Positions 8,747 to 16,681 of a stretch of DNA of 64,000 bases are shown here, one piece after another. The stretch's first letter is position 1, and each line of letters begins with the position of its first letter. The notes beneath the pieces were generated by a model. That model was not told where the DNA came from and did no database searches. It saw only the letters and a program-made list of their open reading frames with translations. The stretch lies in NCBI RefSeq assembly GCF_020711235.1, contig NZ_JAJFAV010000010.1, positions 162,274 through 226,273 of the forward strand, read 5' to 3'. The translations under genes and the position numbers were made by a program. The stretch comes from Hymenobacter sp. 15J16-1T3B (GTDB lineage Bacteria; Bacteroidota; Bacteroidia; Cytophagales; Hymenobacteraceae).

Positions 8747-9736
8747 ATGGATACTTCACTGCTCACGACGGGCTACGAGGCGGGCAACGCCAAGTGGCAA
8801 AAGCCGGAAAAAGTCGCCGGCTGGGTTTTTCTGGGCGCCGCCGTTGGCACGGGCGTCTATTTCTGGGGCACCATCGCCCCGTTCCTCGTCGACATGGTGT
8901 TCGACACGGTGAAGCTCGGCGTGGGGCTGGGGGCCTTGTTCCTGCTCTTTTTGCTGGCCACGAATAAGCGCATCAAAGCCGGCCTCTGGTACGCCGGGCA
9001 GCGCTTCTTCCGCTCGGCCGCGGGCATCTTCGTCGAGACGGACCCCATCGGCATCATGGAGGACTACATCCGCAACACCGAGCAGGAGGCCAAGAAAATG
9101 GACGGCGAGGTGGCCCACGTGGAAGGCGCCCACGAGCTGGTGAAGCGCAAGATGGACGCCAACCAGCAGCAGATGCGCGAGTACCTGGGCTTGGCGGCTT
9201 CGGCCCAGCGCCAGGGCGAGAAGGACGCTGCCGAGCAGTACGCTTCGCGCGCCGCCCAGCTCGAAGACTACAACACCCGCCTGCAGCCCATGCTCACCAC
9301 CACCGCCAACGTGAGCCTGGTGATGCGCCAGATCCTGAAAGCCGCCCTGCGCCAGATCGACAACTCCAAGTTCAAGGTGAACCTGCTCAAGGACGAGTAC
9401 AACCTGGTGAAGCGCACCTCCTCCGGCATGCGCGCCGCCATGAACATCCTGCGCGGCGACCCGGACAAGAAGTACTTCTTCGACCTGGCCACCGACCGCG
9501 TGGCCCAGGACATGGCCCAGAAGCTCGGCCAGATCAAGCAAGCCATGCGCTACTCCCAGGCCTTCGTGAAGGAAATGGACATCCAGAACGGGGTCATGAG
9601 CGAGAAAGGCCAGCAGCTGCTGGAACGCTACCAGAAAGGCGACTTCAACGCCCTGCTCGACGAAAAGGCCGTGAGCCAGGCGCCGCGCAGCACTACCCAG
9701 GCCAGCAACGACGCCTTCAGCAAGCTGCTGGACTAA
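8747..9736 (+). CDS. Two-TM membrane protein with long helical, PspA-like cytoplasmic region
   Basis: The 329-residue protein has two hydrophobic segments at about residues 25-48 and 53-72, then a long Lys/Glu/Gln-rich alpha-helical region to the C-terminus. The start of this region (ETDPIGIMEDYIRNTEQEAK) and the following heptad-rich hairpin recall the DPxxxxxxxIxExE start of PspA/IM30 proteins, but the similarity is by pattern and not proven. No catalytic motif is seen. It lies between a coiled-coil protein and a solute-binding/OmpA fusion on the same strand. The arrangement suggests a membrane-stabilising or sensing component coupled to the ABC transporter encoded downstream. That role is inference. 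Confidence 0.8.
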   Translation: MDTSLLTTGYEAGNAKWQKPEKVAGWVFLGAAVGTGVYFWGTIAPFLVDMVFDTVKLGVGLGALFLLFLLATNKRIKAGLWYAGQRFFRSAAGIFVETDPIGIMEDYIRNTEQEAKKMDGEVAHVEGAHELVKRKMDANQQQMREYLGLAASAQRQGEKDAAEQYASRAAQLEDYNTRLQPMLTTTANVSLVMRQILKAALRQIDNSKFKVNLLKDEYNLVKRTSSGMRAAMNILRGDPDKKYFFDLATDRVAQDMAQKLGQIKQAMRYSQAFVKEMDIQNGVMSEKGQQLLERYQKGDFNALLDEKAVSQAPRSTTQASNDAFSKLLD

Positions 9737-9746
9737 GCCCCCAGAA

Positions 9747-9848
9747 CGTCATGCTGAGCGCAGTCGAAGCATCTCTACCGCTTCGCCAGATAGTGAAATA
9801 CTATCCAACATCAGCACGCGAGATGCCTCGGCTTCGCTCGGCATGACG
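9747..9848. repeat. Palindromic REP-like element, copy 1
   Basis: A 102-base imperfect palindrome. CGTCATGCTGAGC at its left end is matched by GCTCGGCATGACG at its right end, and inside these are GAAGCATCTC and GAGATGCCTC. It lies in the 167-base gap between the PspA-like and solute-binding genes. The second copy at 11865-11968 shares the core CATCTCGCGTGCTGA in opposite orientation and has the same end architecture. It encodes nothing and looks like a non-autonomous dispersed repeat. Confidence 0.75.
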
Positions 9849-9903
9849 GCCTGAAGAATACTACACCCACTCGCTTTCAAACCCACTTTTTCTCCCTACT
9901 ACA

Positions 9904-11682
9904 ATGACAACTCGCGGTAAAATCGTCATCGGCCTGCTGCTGGTGTTGGCCGCTTACTTCGGCATCAACAAGCTCGTGAGCAGCGGTGCCGTCTTCCAGA
10001 AAGCCGAAACGCAATCCGTCCTGCTGAACTCCATCGAGCTGCCCACCCAGGCGGGCGGCCCGCGCACCAACCTGGCCGTGCCGCTGGCCCCGCTGCCCGG
10101 CAGCACTCCGGCCGAGAAAGGCACCCCGGTGACCTGGGAAGTAATGGCCTGGAACTCGCAGATGGGCGCCATGCTGGCCAACGGCGGCCCGCGCAGCACC
10201 GAGGGTTCGGCCATGGCCGCCAACGGCCTGGACCTGCAGATGGTGCGCCAGGACGACGTGGCCAAGATGCAGGCCGACCTGGTGAAAAACGCCCTGGACC
10301 TGCAGAGCAACCCCAACACCCCGGGCCTTATCGTGAGCATCATGGGCGACGGGCTGCCGGCTTTCTCGGCCGTGCAGACGCAGTTGGAAAAAGCCGGCAC
10401 CGGCCTGCAGATTCTGCCTTACAGCTGCGGTAAATCCTTCGGCGAAGACAAGCTCATGGGCCCGAAAGAGTGGCTCGACAACCCCAAATCGGCCCTGGGC
10501 AAAACCATTGCCTGCTACCTGCGCGACGGCGACCAGAACATTGCCCTGAAGTGGTGCGCTGACAACGGCCTCAAAGTCAACCCCGACGAGACGACCTACG
10601 ACCCCGAAGCCGTGAACTTCATGGCCGCCTCCGACTTTCTCGTGGCCGCTGAGAAATACATCCTAGGCAAGCCCGAGCTGCGCCTGAAAGTGGTGAAAGG
10701 CCGCAGCACCGGCGTGAAAGTGGACGTGGTAGCCGACGGCGTGGCCACCTGGACGCCCGGCGACGTGAACATTGCCAAGCAAAAAGGCGGGCTGGTCAAC
10801 ATCGTCTCGACCAAGGACTACTCGAACCAGATGCCCAACATCATGGTGACGACCAAGCGCTGGTACCAGGCCCACGAAAAGGACGTGCAGGGCATCATCA
10901 CCGCCCTGGCCGTGGCCGGCGACCAAGTAAAATCGCACCCCGAAGCCCTGCAGCGCGCCGCTGATATTTCGGCGGAAGTGTACGGCGACAAGGACAAGCC
11001 CGGCGCCTACTGGCTGCGCTACTACAAGGGCGTGAGCGAAGCCGACCGCACCGGCGAAGTGGTGGAGCTGGGCGGCAGCAAGGCCTTTAACTTCGCCGAC
11101 AACCTGACCCTGTTCGGCCTCGACAACGGCGGCACCAACATCTACGCCTCCGTCTACAAAACCTTCGGCGACGTGCAAAGCAAGCTCTACCCCAAAGAGC
11201 TGCCCAGCTACGTACCGCTCGAGCAGATGCTGGACCTCTCGATTCTGCGCAAGCTGCAGGACCAGTACAAGGGCAAAACCATTGCCCCGGCCGAGCAGCA
11301 GCAATTTGCCGCCGACGACGAAATCCGCCAGAGCGTGAGTAAGCGGGCCTGGAACATCGAGTTCGAAACCGGCCGCAGCACCTTCACCCCGGCCGCCGAG
11401 CAGGACCTGAACCGCCTCTTCGACGACCTGGTGGTAGCCGGCCGCCTGAAAGTCGCCGTGCACGGTCACACCGACAACGTGGGCGCCGCCGCCAACAACC
11501 AGCAGCTCTCGGAGCAGCGCGCCCTGGCCGTCAAAAACTGGCTGGAAGCCAAAAGCCGCTCTTCGTTTCCCGACGGCCGCGTGCAGGTCTACGCCCACGG
11601 CGCCCTGGAACCCGTGGCCAGCAACGCCGACGAAACCGGCCGCGCCAAAAACCGCCGCGTCGAAATCGTGCTCGGCAACTAA
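9904..11682 (+). CDS. Membrane-anchored ABC solute-binding protein fused to OmpA peptidoglycan-binding domain
   Basis: The 592-residue protein has an uncleaved-looking N-terminal membrane segment (residues 5-22, no lipobox). A periplasmic solute-binding-like domain of the phosphate/NMT1-like fold spans roughly residues 75-430. A C-terminal OmpA-like domain occupies about residues 475-592. In the OmpA domain the peptidoglycan ligands Asp524 (HGHTDN) and Arg539 (LSEQRA) are present with the 15-residue spacing of OmpA. The protein could therefore bridge inner membrane and cell wall while presenting a ligand-binding domain to the transporter encoded downstream at 12032 and 13169. The ligand cannot be read from sequence. 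Comparable fusions are annotated in databases as phosphate ABC transporter substrate-binding/OmpA family, but phosphate specificity is not shown here. Confidence 0.88.
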   Translation: MTTRGKIVIGLLLVLAAYFGINKLVSSGAVFQKAETQSVLLNSIELPTQAGGPRTNLAVPLAPLPGSTPAEKGTPVTWEVMAWNSQMGAMLANGGPRSTEGSAMAANGLDLQMVRQDDVAKMQADLVKNALDLQSNPNTPGLIVSIMGDGLPAFSAVQTQLEKAGTGLQILPYSCGKSFGEDKLMGPKEWLDNPKSALGKTIACYLRDGDQNIALKWCADNGLKVNPDETTYDPEAVNFMAASDFLVAAEKYILGKPELRLKVVKGRSTGVKVDVVADGVATWTPGDVNIAKQKGGLVNIVSTKDYSNQMPNIMVTTKRWYQAHEKDVQGIITALAVAGDQVKSHPEALQRAADISAEVYGDKDKPGAYWLRYYKGVSEADRTGEVVELGGSKAFNFADNLTLFGLDNGGTNIYASVYKTFGDVQSKLYPKELPSYVPLEQMLDLSILRKLQDQYKGKTIAPAEQQQFAADDEIRQSVSKRAWNIEFETGRSTFTPAAEQDLNRLFDDLVVAGRLKVAVHGHTDNVGAAANNQQLSEQRALAVKNWLEAKSRSSFPDGRVQVYAHGALEPVASNADETGRAKNRRVEIVLGN

Positions 11683-11759
11683 CGGGTCTTGCGGGCCCTG
11701 GTATTCCGCGTGCTTTATTCTTATGCCCGATGCACTAATCACCTATCCGCCAGAGCCAG

Positions 11760-11788
11760 CAGGCGCCCCGCCGGTAACGGGGCGCCTG
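11760..11788 (+). terminator. GC-rich hairpin after the solute-binding/OmpA gene
   Basis: An 11-bp perfect inverted repeat with a 7-base loop lies 78 bases beyond the stop at 11682. No T tract follows. It could end or attenuate transcription before the permease gene, which would make the permease partly independent. Confidence 0.45.
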
Positions 11789-11864
11789 CAAGCCGCGGCT
11801 CAGGCCGGCTTCCTGTTCGGCAGCCTGATCCGGCGCCTACTGAGTTAAAAAGAGGGCGGAAGAA

Positions 11865-11968
11865 CGTCAGGTCGAGCTTGCCGAGACATCTCGCGTGCTG
11901 ACTCCCGCCAGTAACCTTACGATGGACAATGCTATCCGGCTGATGTCTCGACTTCGCTCGACCTGACG
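11865..11968. repeat. Palindromic REP-like element, copy 2
   Basis: A 104-base imperfect palindrome bounded by CGTCAGGTCGAGC and GCTCGACCTGACG. It lies in the 349-base gap between the solute-binding and permease genes. It shares CATCTCGCGTGCTGA with copy 1 (9747-9848) in inverse orientation, so the two copies bracket the solute-binding gene as inverted repeats about 2.0 kb apart. Confidence 0.75.
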
Positions 11969-12031
11969 CCCCACCAATACCGCTTACCCAACTCTCTCCA
12001 ACTCCCAACCGCCGCCCGCCGGCCGGTCCCC

Positions 12032-12811
12032 ATGAAAGAGCTTTTCTCCCCCAACGCCACCCCGCGCCGCTCGGTCTTCACCACCATGGTGGGCCTGCAA
12101 GTGCTGGTGCTGGTGCTGCTCTGGGCCTTTTACCCGGTGCAGCTGTTCCCCAGCCTGGGCCAGGTTTTGGTCGCCCTGCGCGACCTGATTACCACCCAAG
12201 GCCTCATCCAGGAGCTCTGGGCCAGCATGACCACCGCCCTGCAGGCCCTGGCCATCGGCACGGTGCTGGCCCTGCTGATTTCTTACCTGACGGCGCTGCC
12301 CTTCTTCCGCCCGCTGGCCTACGCGGCCACCAAAATGCGCTACCTCACGCTCACCGGCCTCACCTTTTTCATGGCCTTGATGCTGAGCTCGGGCCACGAG
12401 GTCAAGCTCTCGGTGCTCGTCTTCGCCACCACCGTATACCTCGTCACCGGCATGACCAGCGTCATTCTGATGACCACCCAGGAGGAAATGGACCACGCCC
12501 GTACGCTGGGCCTGGGCGAGTGGCGCAGCTTCTGGGAAGTCGTGGTGCTCGGCAAGCTGGACTTGATGCTGGAGGTCGTCCGTCAGAACTTCGCCATCAT
12601 CTGGACGATGATAACGCTGGTCGAGACGCTCTACCAATCGGAAGGCGGCATCGGCCTGCTGCTCTACAAGCAAAACCGCTACCTGCACCTCGACGGCGTG
12701 CTGGCCATTCAACTGGTCATACTCGCCACCGGCGCCCTGCAAGACTACCTCTTTGCCCTGCTGCGCCGGGTGTTCTTCCCGTACTCGGCCCTGACGGCGG
12801 CGCAAGGGTAA
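12032..12811 (+). CDS. ABC transporter permease (binding-protein-dependent, SsuC/TauC-like)
   Basis: The 259-residue inner-membrane protein has about six hydrophobic segments. The typical EAA-type coupling loop is in the second half (EEMDHARTLGLGEWRSFWEVVVLG), where ARTLGLGxWxxFxxVVLG is the ATPase-contact signature of binding-protein-dependent permeases. Length and layout fit the nitrate/sulfonate/taurine permease family. It belongs with the ATPase at 13169 and the membrane-anchored solute-binding protein at 9904. The single permease gene suggests a homodimeric channel. It is separated from its partners by unusually long repeat-bearing gaps. Substrate unknown. Confidence 0.9.
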   Translation: MKELFSPNATPRRSVFTTMVGLQVLVLVLLWAFYPVQLFPSLGQVLVALRDLITTQGLIQELWASMTTALQALAIGTVLALLISYLTALPFFRPLAYAATKMRYLTLTGLTFFMALMLSSGHEVKLSVLVFATTVYLVTGMTSVILMTTQEEMDHARTLGLGEWRSFWEVVVLGKLDLMLEVVRQNFAIIWTMITLVETLYQSEGGIGLLLYKQNRYLHLDGVLAIQLVILATGALQDYLFALLRRVFFPYSALTAAQG

Positions 12812-12880
12812 GCGGCGGGAGAGAAGCCGCCCCTGAACCAACCGCGTTTGGTCACGGAAAAGCTGCTCCCGGTCCCGAAA

Positions 12881-13111
12881 GCCCGCAGCCCAGCCGCAAC
12901 CGTCCGCGCTCCGGTCCCAAGCGTCCGCATGCCGGTTTCGATGGTCCGCACCCCCGGCGCAGTCGTCGCAAGCTTCGCCTCACTCGCCCGCAGCCCGGTT
13001 CCAAGCGTCGCAAGCCCGGCCGCAGTCGTCCGCAGACCCGCCCCAATCATCGCAACCCCAGCCGCAGGCGCCGCAAGCTCAGCCCCGGTCGTCGCAAGCC
13101 CGGCACCACCT
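12881..13111. repeat. 21-bp degenerate tandem repeat (11 units)
   Basis: Eleven consecutive 21-base units, each resembling GTCGCAAGCCCGGCCCCAGTC, run from 12881 to 13111 between the permease and ATPase genes. The array stays open in the ATPase frame, giving a heptapeptide like VRSPAPS, and also on the opposite strand, giving a heptad like GAGLRTT. Neither reading has a good start signal, so I treat it as a non-coding minisatellite. Confidence 0.8.
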
Positions 13112-13132
13112 GTTGCCCCGCGAAAACGGCCC

Positions 13133-13166
13133 TTCACAAGTTCACCACTTCACAAATTCACCTTTG
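13133..13166 (+). repeat. TTCACAAN octamer array with terminal CACCTTTG element
   Basis: Three 8-base units (TTCACAAG, TTCACCAC, TTCACAAA) are followed by TTCACCTTTG, ending two bases before the ATPase ATG at 13169. The final unit creates a CACCTTTG -7-like element. The same arrangement recurs upstream of trmB and exbD. Confidence 0.75.
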
Positions 13167-13168
13167 CC

Positions 13169-13993
13169 ATGAGCCCCTACAGCCACCACGAGCCCGTGCT
13201 CACCCTCGACAACATCTCCATGACCTTCAACGGCGAGCTGGTGCTGCGCGACATCAGCGCCCAGGTGCGCAACGTGGTGCGCCCTGGCATGAGCCAGGGC
13301 CAGGTCGTGGGCTTCTACGGCCGCTCCGGCATCGGCAAATCGGTTTTGTGCCGCATCATTGCCGGGCTGATTCGGCCCAGCGCCGGCGCCGTGCAGGTGG
13401 GGGAGGAGCAGCACCCCGTGCGCCCCGGCGACGTGGGCCTGGTGCAGCAGCGCTACCCCTTGTTCAACCACCGCAGCCTGGCCGACAACCTGCTGCTGGC
13501 CGCCCAGCGCAAGCACGAGCCCGAAGCCGCCAAGCGCGAAGTCGAAACCTTTCTGGAGCGGTTCCGCCTCGCGCAGCACCGCCAGAAATTCCCCGCCCAG
13601 CTCTCCGGCGGGCAGCGCCAGCGCGCCGCCATTGCCCAGCAGCTGCTCTGCTCCGACCACCTCATCCTGCTCGACGAGCCCTTCTCCGGCCTCGATGTGG
13701 CCATGATCGATGAGGTGAAGAAAATCATCGTGGAAGTCACCACCATGCACGAGCTCAACACCGTCGTCATCGTCTCCCACGACCTTTCGACCACTACCGC
13801 CCTTTCCGACACGCTCTGGCTCCTGGGCTACGAGCGGGACGAAGCCGGCCAGCTCATTCCCGGCGCCACCATCTCCCAGCAGCACCAGTACGACCTGGCC
13901 GCCATGGGCTTGGCCTGGCACCCCAACGTGGAAGCCGAGCCGGAATTCGGCCGCTTCGTGGAGCATTTGAAGGAAGAAATTCGCCGGAGTTAA
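13169..13993 (+). CDS. ABC transporter ATP-binding protein
   Basis: The 274-residue ATPase drives the permease encoded at 12032. All motifs are present: Walker A GRSGIGKS (51-58), Q-loop around Gln93-94, signature LSGGQ (145-149), Walker B LILLDE (165-170), D-loop GLD and switch His204 (IVSHD). The ATG at 13169 gives a protein of normal length beginning just before the first beta strand. The frame is open a further 107 codons upstream through the 21-bp repeat from a TTG, but that extension is low-complexity and unlikely to be translated. The octamer array directly precedes the start. The gene is last in the cluster and convergent with the lipoprotein gene at 14009. Confidence 0.93.
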   Translation: MSPYSHHEPVLTLDNISMTFNGELVLRDISAQVRNVVRPGMSQGQVVGFYGRSGIGKSVLCRIIAGLIRPSAGAVQVGEEQHPVRPGDVGLVQQRYPLFNHRSLADNLLLAAQRKHEPEAAKREVETFLERFRLAQHRQKFPAQLSGGQRQRAAIAQQLLCSDHLILLDEPFSGLDVAMIDEVKKIIVEVTTMHELNTVVIVSHDLSTTTALSDTLWLLGYERDEAGQLIPGATISQQHQYDLAAMGLAWHPNVEAEPEFGRFVEHLKEEIRRS

Positions 13994-14008
13994 AGGGCGG
14001 CACGCTGC

Positions 14009-14704
14009 TCATTCAAATTGTTTATAATGGCGTTTCCAGTAATTGTCGAAAAAGTGCAAAACGCCTTTGGAGCGAGACAATTCTTGGATTTTCAAGGTTG
14101 AAACCAATTGTTGCTTGCCGTCTTTTATTTTATAAATAGTTATTCCTTCGGTTTCGGTCCCGCAGCTGTTTATTTCTATGTACCCAATTTGTACTTCCTG
14201 CCAATCCTCTATTTTACTTAACGTGCTCGCCCAGTTCTTGCTTGCACAGCCAAGCCGATTGTTGGAGTAATACAGTGAGGTTCCTGGTAATTTTTTTATG
14301 TCAAGGTCGGAACTGCTTATTTGGTGATACGTGCGGGTCTTGCTGTCGTAAAAATAGTTTTCGCATTGGTTAGGCGTATTGCTGAAGACATGCATTCGAA
14401 TATCCAGGTTACCATCTTTGTTGATATCCAAGTACTCGTGCTGAAAATAATAGGGGGCATACTTAACTGCCGTGTCGCCGGCCAGCGTAGTCAGGCTTAC
14501 GATATGCCCGCCAAACGCTTTGCTGTAGGTTTCTATTAACGGCGCTTGATTGACCCATTGGGTGTCGCGGTACACTGCCGGGGATGGCGCTGCAGCCGAG
14601 CCTTGTTGCGCGTGACGGTCGGGCCGGCCTTCGTCATGCGCAGAGCAGGAAGTCACAACAATAGGCGCGGTTAGTAGCCAGGCAGCGCGGGCAGCACTTG
14701 TCAT
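14009..14704 (-). CDS. XAC2610-like lipoprotein
   Basis: The 231-residue protein starts MTSAARAAWLLTAPIVV and has a Cys after VTS (lipobox VVTSC), so it is predicted to be a lipoprotein. The ATG at 14704 was chosen over a longer frame because it starts the signal peptide directly. The central part contains LDINKDGNLDIRMHVFSN and NYFYDSKTRTY, the layout of XAC2610-related proteins (an Asp-rich calcium-like turn followed by a YDxxxxxF-type motif). The gene is visibly richer in A and T than its neighbours, which may indicate recent acquisition. Function unknown. Confidence 0.75.
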   Translation of the reverse strand: MTSAARAAWLLTAPIVVTSCSAHDEGRPDRHAQQGSAAAPSPAVYRDTQWVNQAPLIETYSKAFGGHIVSLTTLAGDTAVKYAPYYFQHEYLDINKDGNLDIRMHVFSNTPNQCENYFYDSKTRTYHQISSSDLDIKKLPGTSLYYSNNRLGCASKNWASTLSKIEDWQEVQIGYIEINSCGTETEGITIYKIKDGKQQLVSTLKIQELSRSKGVLHFFDNYWKRHYKQFE

Positions 14705-14783
14705 ATTCTTGGTATTTGCTGGCAAGATGGGGCTGGCCGACAAGAGCGGCAACCGCCCTAGCCCGAACACCTAGGCCCCGCCG

Positions 14784-14791
14784 TACCTTGC
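14784..14791 (+). promoter_or_regulatory. -7-like element TACCTTGC
   Basis: TACCTTGC lies 31 bases before the ATG of the sensor kinase at 14823 and matches the common Bacteroidota -7 variant TAnnTTGC. Confidence 0.45.
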
Positions 14792-14822
14792 CCTTTGATT
14801 TTACCGCCCCGGCGGCCCCTCC

Positions 14823-16637
14823 ATGAACATCCGCACGAAAATAAGCCTGGGATTTGGCGTGGTGCTGGCCCTACTGCTGGTGCTCGGTGGCTACGCCACT
14901 ACGGCCCTGCTGCGTCTCGACAACACCACCCGCCGCATCCGCCAAACCAACGTCTACTCCGTGGAGGTGGGCCAGGTGCTGCTCAGCGCCATCGACCAGC
15001 TCGAAACCCAGCCGGCCGCGCCCGGCGGGCTGCCCTTGCTGCGCCAGTCGCTGCAGCGCGTCGCCGACAACGTGACCGAGCCCGGCGAGCAAACCGTCAT
15101 CGACAGCCTCGCCCAGGCCGCCGACGCCTACCAGCAGCGGGTGGCCGCCGGCATCGAGCCCGCCGCGCTGGCGCCCTACCGCAGCTACCTGCGCGGCCTG
15201 GCCCACCGCCTCGTCGACCTGAACGTGGCCGCGCTGGAGCGCAAAAGCCAGGTGGCCGACCGCCGCGCCGCCGAGTCGTTTCGCATCATGCTGGCCCTGG
15301 CCGCGCTGGCCGTGGTCATCACCCTGGGGCTGATCATCGGGGTGGCCGAGGCCGCCGCCGTGCCCATCGAGGAGCTGACGCGGGCCCTGGAGCACGCCTC
15401 CAAAAACAATTTCGAGTCGACCATTCCGGCCGGGGAATACAACGAGCTGGGCCGCGCCGGCCGCGCCTTCAACCGCCTGCTGCTGGAGCTGCAGAAGTTC
15501 CGCCGCACCGCCCTCACCGAAATCATGACCGAGCGCACCCGCCTCGAAGGCGTGGTGAGCAGCCTCGACGAAGGCCTGCTGCTGCTCGACGAGCGGGGCG
15601 TGATTCTGCTGGCCAACCCCGCCATCTGCCGCCTGCTCGGCCGCGCCGACACCGAGCTGGTGGGCCGCCGGGCCGCCGAGCTGGCGCCGCGCCACGAACT
15701 GCTGGCCCGGATGCTGCAGCCCGTGGCGGTGGTGGCCGGCGGCCCCGACCCCGACGAGGCCGACCCGGACCCCGGCGCAACGGCGGCCGCCGACGGCGAA
15801 ACCGCCCCGCTCATCACCGTGCGCATCAGCGGCTACGACACCTACTACCGCCTCAGCGCCCACGAGCTGCGCACCTTCGACGAGAGCGGGCAACACGTGC
15901 GCTCGGCCGGGCAACTGCTGGCCCTGCGCAACGTGTCGGAGTTCAAGAAGCTCGACCAGCTCAAGTCCAACTTCCTGGCCACTGTTTCGCACGAACTGAA
16001 AACCCCGTTGGCCAGCATCGGCCTGAGCCTAAAGTTACTCCAGCACGAGCGCACCGACGCCGAGGAGCGGCAGCGCCTGGCCCAGGGTATCGGCCAGGAA
16101 ACCCAGCGCCTGCAGCGCATGGTGGGCGAGCTGCTCACCGTGGCCCGTCTCGACGCCGGTGCCGGCATCCAGCTCAGCCTGCGCCCCACCTCCCTGGCCG
16201 CCGTGGTGCAGCGCGCCGCCGACACCGTGCGCCCCCAGCTCGACGACAAGCGCCTGCAGCTGCAGCTGGAGCTGCCCCCGGACCTGCCCCCCGTGCGCGC
16301 CGACGAGGAAAAAACCACCTGGGTGCTCATCAATCTGCTCAGCAACGCCATCCGCTACTCGCCCGCCGATGCCCCGCTGCACCTGCGCGCCCGCCTCACC
16401 GCCGACGCCCGCGTGCAGGTCAGCGTGCAGGACCAGGGCCCCGGCATTGCGCCCGAGCACCACGAGCAGATTTTCCAGCGCTTCCACCAGAGCCCCGAGG
16501 GGCAGGTGCGCCGCGGCAGCACCGGCCTGGGCCTGAGCATCAGCCGCGAGTTTATGACTGCCCAGGGCGGCCGCCTCTGGGTCGAAAGCTTCCCCGGCAC
16601 CGGCAGCACTTTTCATTTCACCCTGCCGCTGGCCTGA
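14823..16637 (+). CDS. Membrane sensor histidine kinase with HAMP and PAS domains
   Basis: This is a 604-residue kinase. TM1 is at about 7-29. A periplasmic sensor of about 120 residues is followed by TM2 near 157-178 and a HAMP linker near 180-230. A PAS domain starts with ERTRLEGVVSSLDEGLLLLD and carries an acidic insertion. The dimerisation domain has phospho-acceptor His390 (VSHELKTPLAS). The ATP-binding domain has the N box (INLLSNAIRYSP), G1 (DQGPGI) and G2 (GSTGLGLSIS). Architecture and sequence resemble KinB/NtrB-like kinases. No response regulator is adjacent. The unpaired NtrC-type regulator at 4508 is a possible partner, but that is speculation. A TACCTTGC element lies just upstream. 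Confidence 0.92.
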   Translation: MNIRTKISLGFGVVLALLLVLGGYATTALLRLDNTTRRIRQTNVYSVEVGQVLLSAIDQLETQPAAPGGLPLLRQSLQRVADNVTEPGEQTVIDSLAQAADAYQQRVAAGIEPAALAPYRSYLRGLAHRLVDLNVAALERKSQVADRRAAESFRIMLALAALAVVITLGLIIGVAEAAAVPIEELTRALEHASKNNFESTIPAGEYNELGRAGRAFNRLLLELQKFRRTALTEIMTERTRLEGVVSSLDEGLLLLDERGVILLANPAICRLLGRADTELVGRRAAELAPRHELLARMLQPVAVVAGGPDPDEADPDPGATAAADGETAPLITVRISGYDTYYRLSAHELRTFDESGQHVRSAGQLLALRNVSEFKKLDQLKSNFLATVSHELKTPLASIGLSLKLLQHERTDAEERQRLAQGIGQETQRLQRMVGELLTVARLDAGAGIQLSLRPTSLAAVVQRAADTVRPQLDDKRLQLQLELPPDLPPVRADEEKTTWVLINLLSNAIRYSPADAPLHLRARLTADARVQVSVQDQGPGIAPEHHEQIFQRFHQSPEGQVRRGSTGLGLSISREFMTAQGGRLWVESFPGTGSTFHFTLPLA

Positions 16638-16681
16638 CCAGGGCGGAGTGGGCAAAGGTGAACGGGTGACTGGGCAGCCCC

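Noticed and set aside
12745..13137. 130-codon minus-strand frame of heptad repeats
   Set aside because: Its sequence is the 21-bp minisatellite read on the other strand plus antisense of the permease end; periodicity comes from the DNA repeat and there is no start or promoter signal.
12848..13168. 107-codon N-terminal extension of the ABC ATPase
   Set aside because: It starts at TTG, is Pro/Ala/Val low-complexity from the minisatellite and octamer array, and the ATG at 13169 gives a normal-length ATPase.
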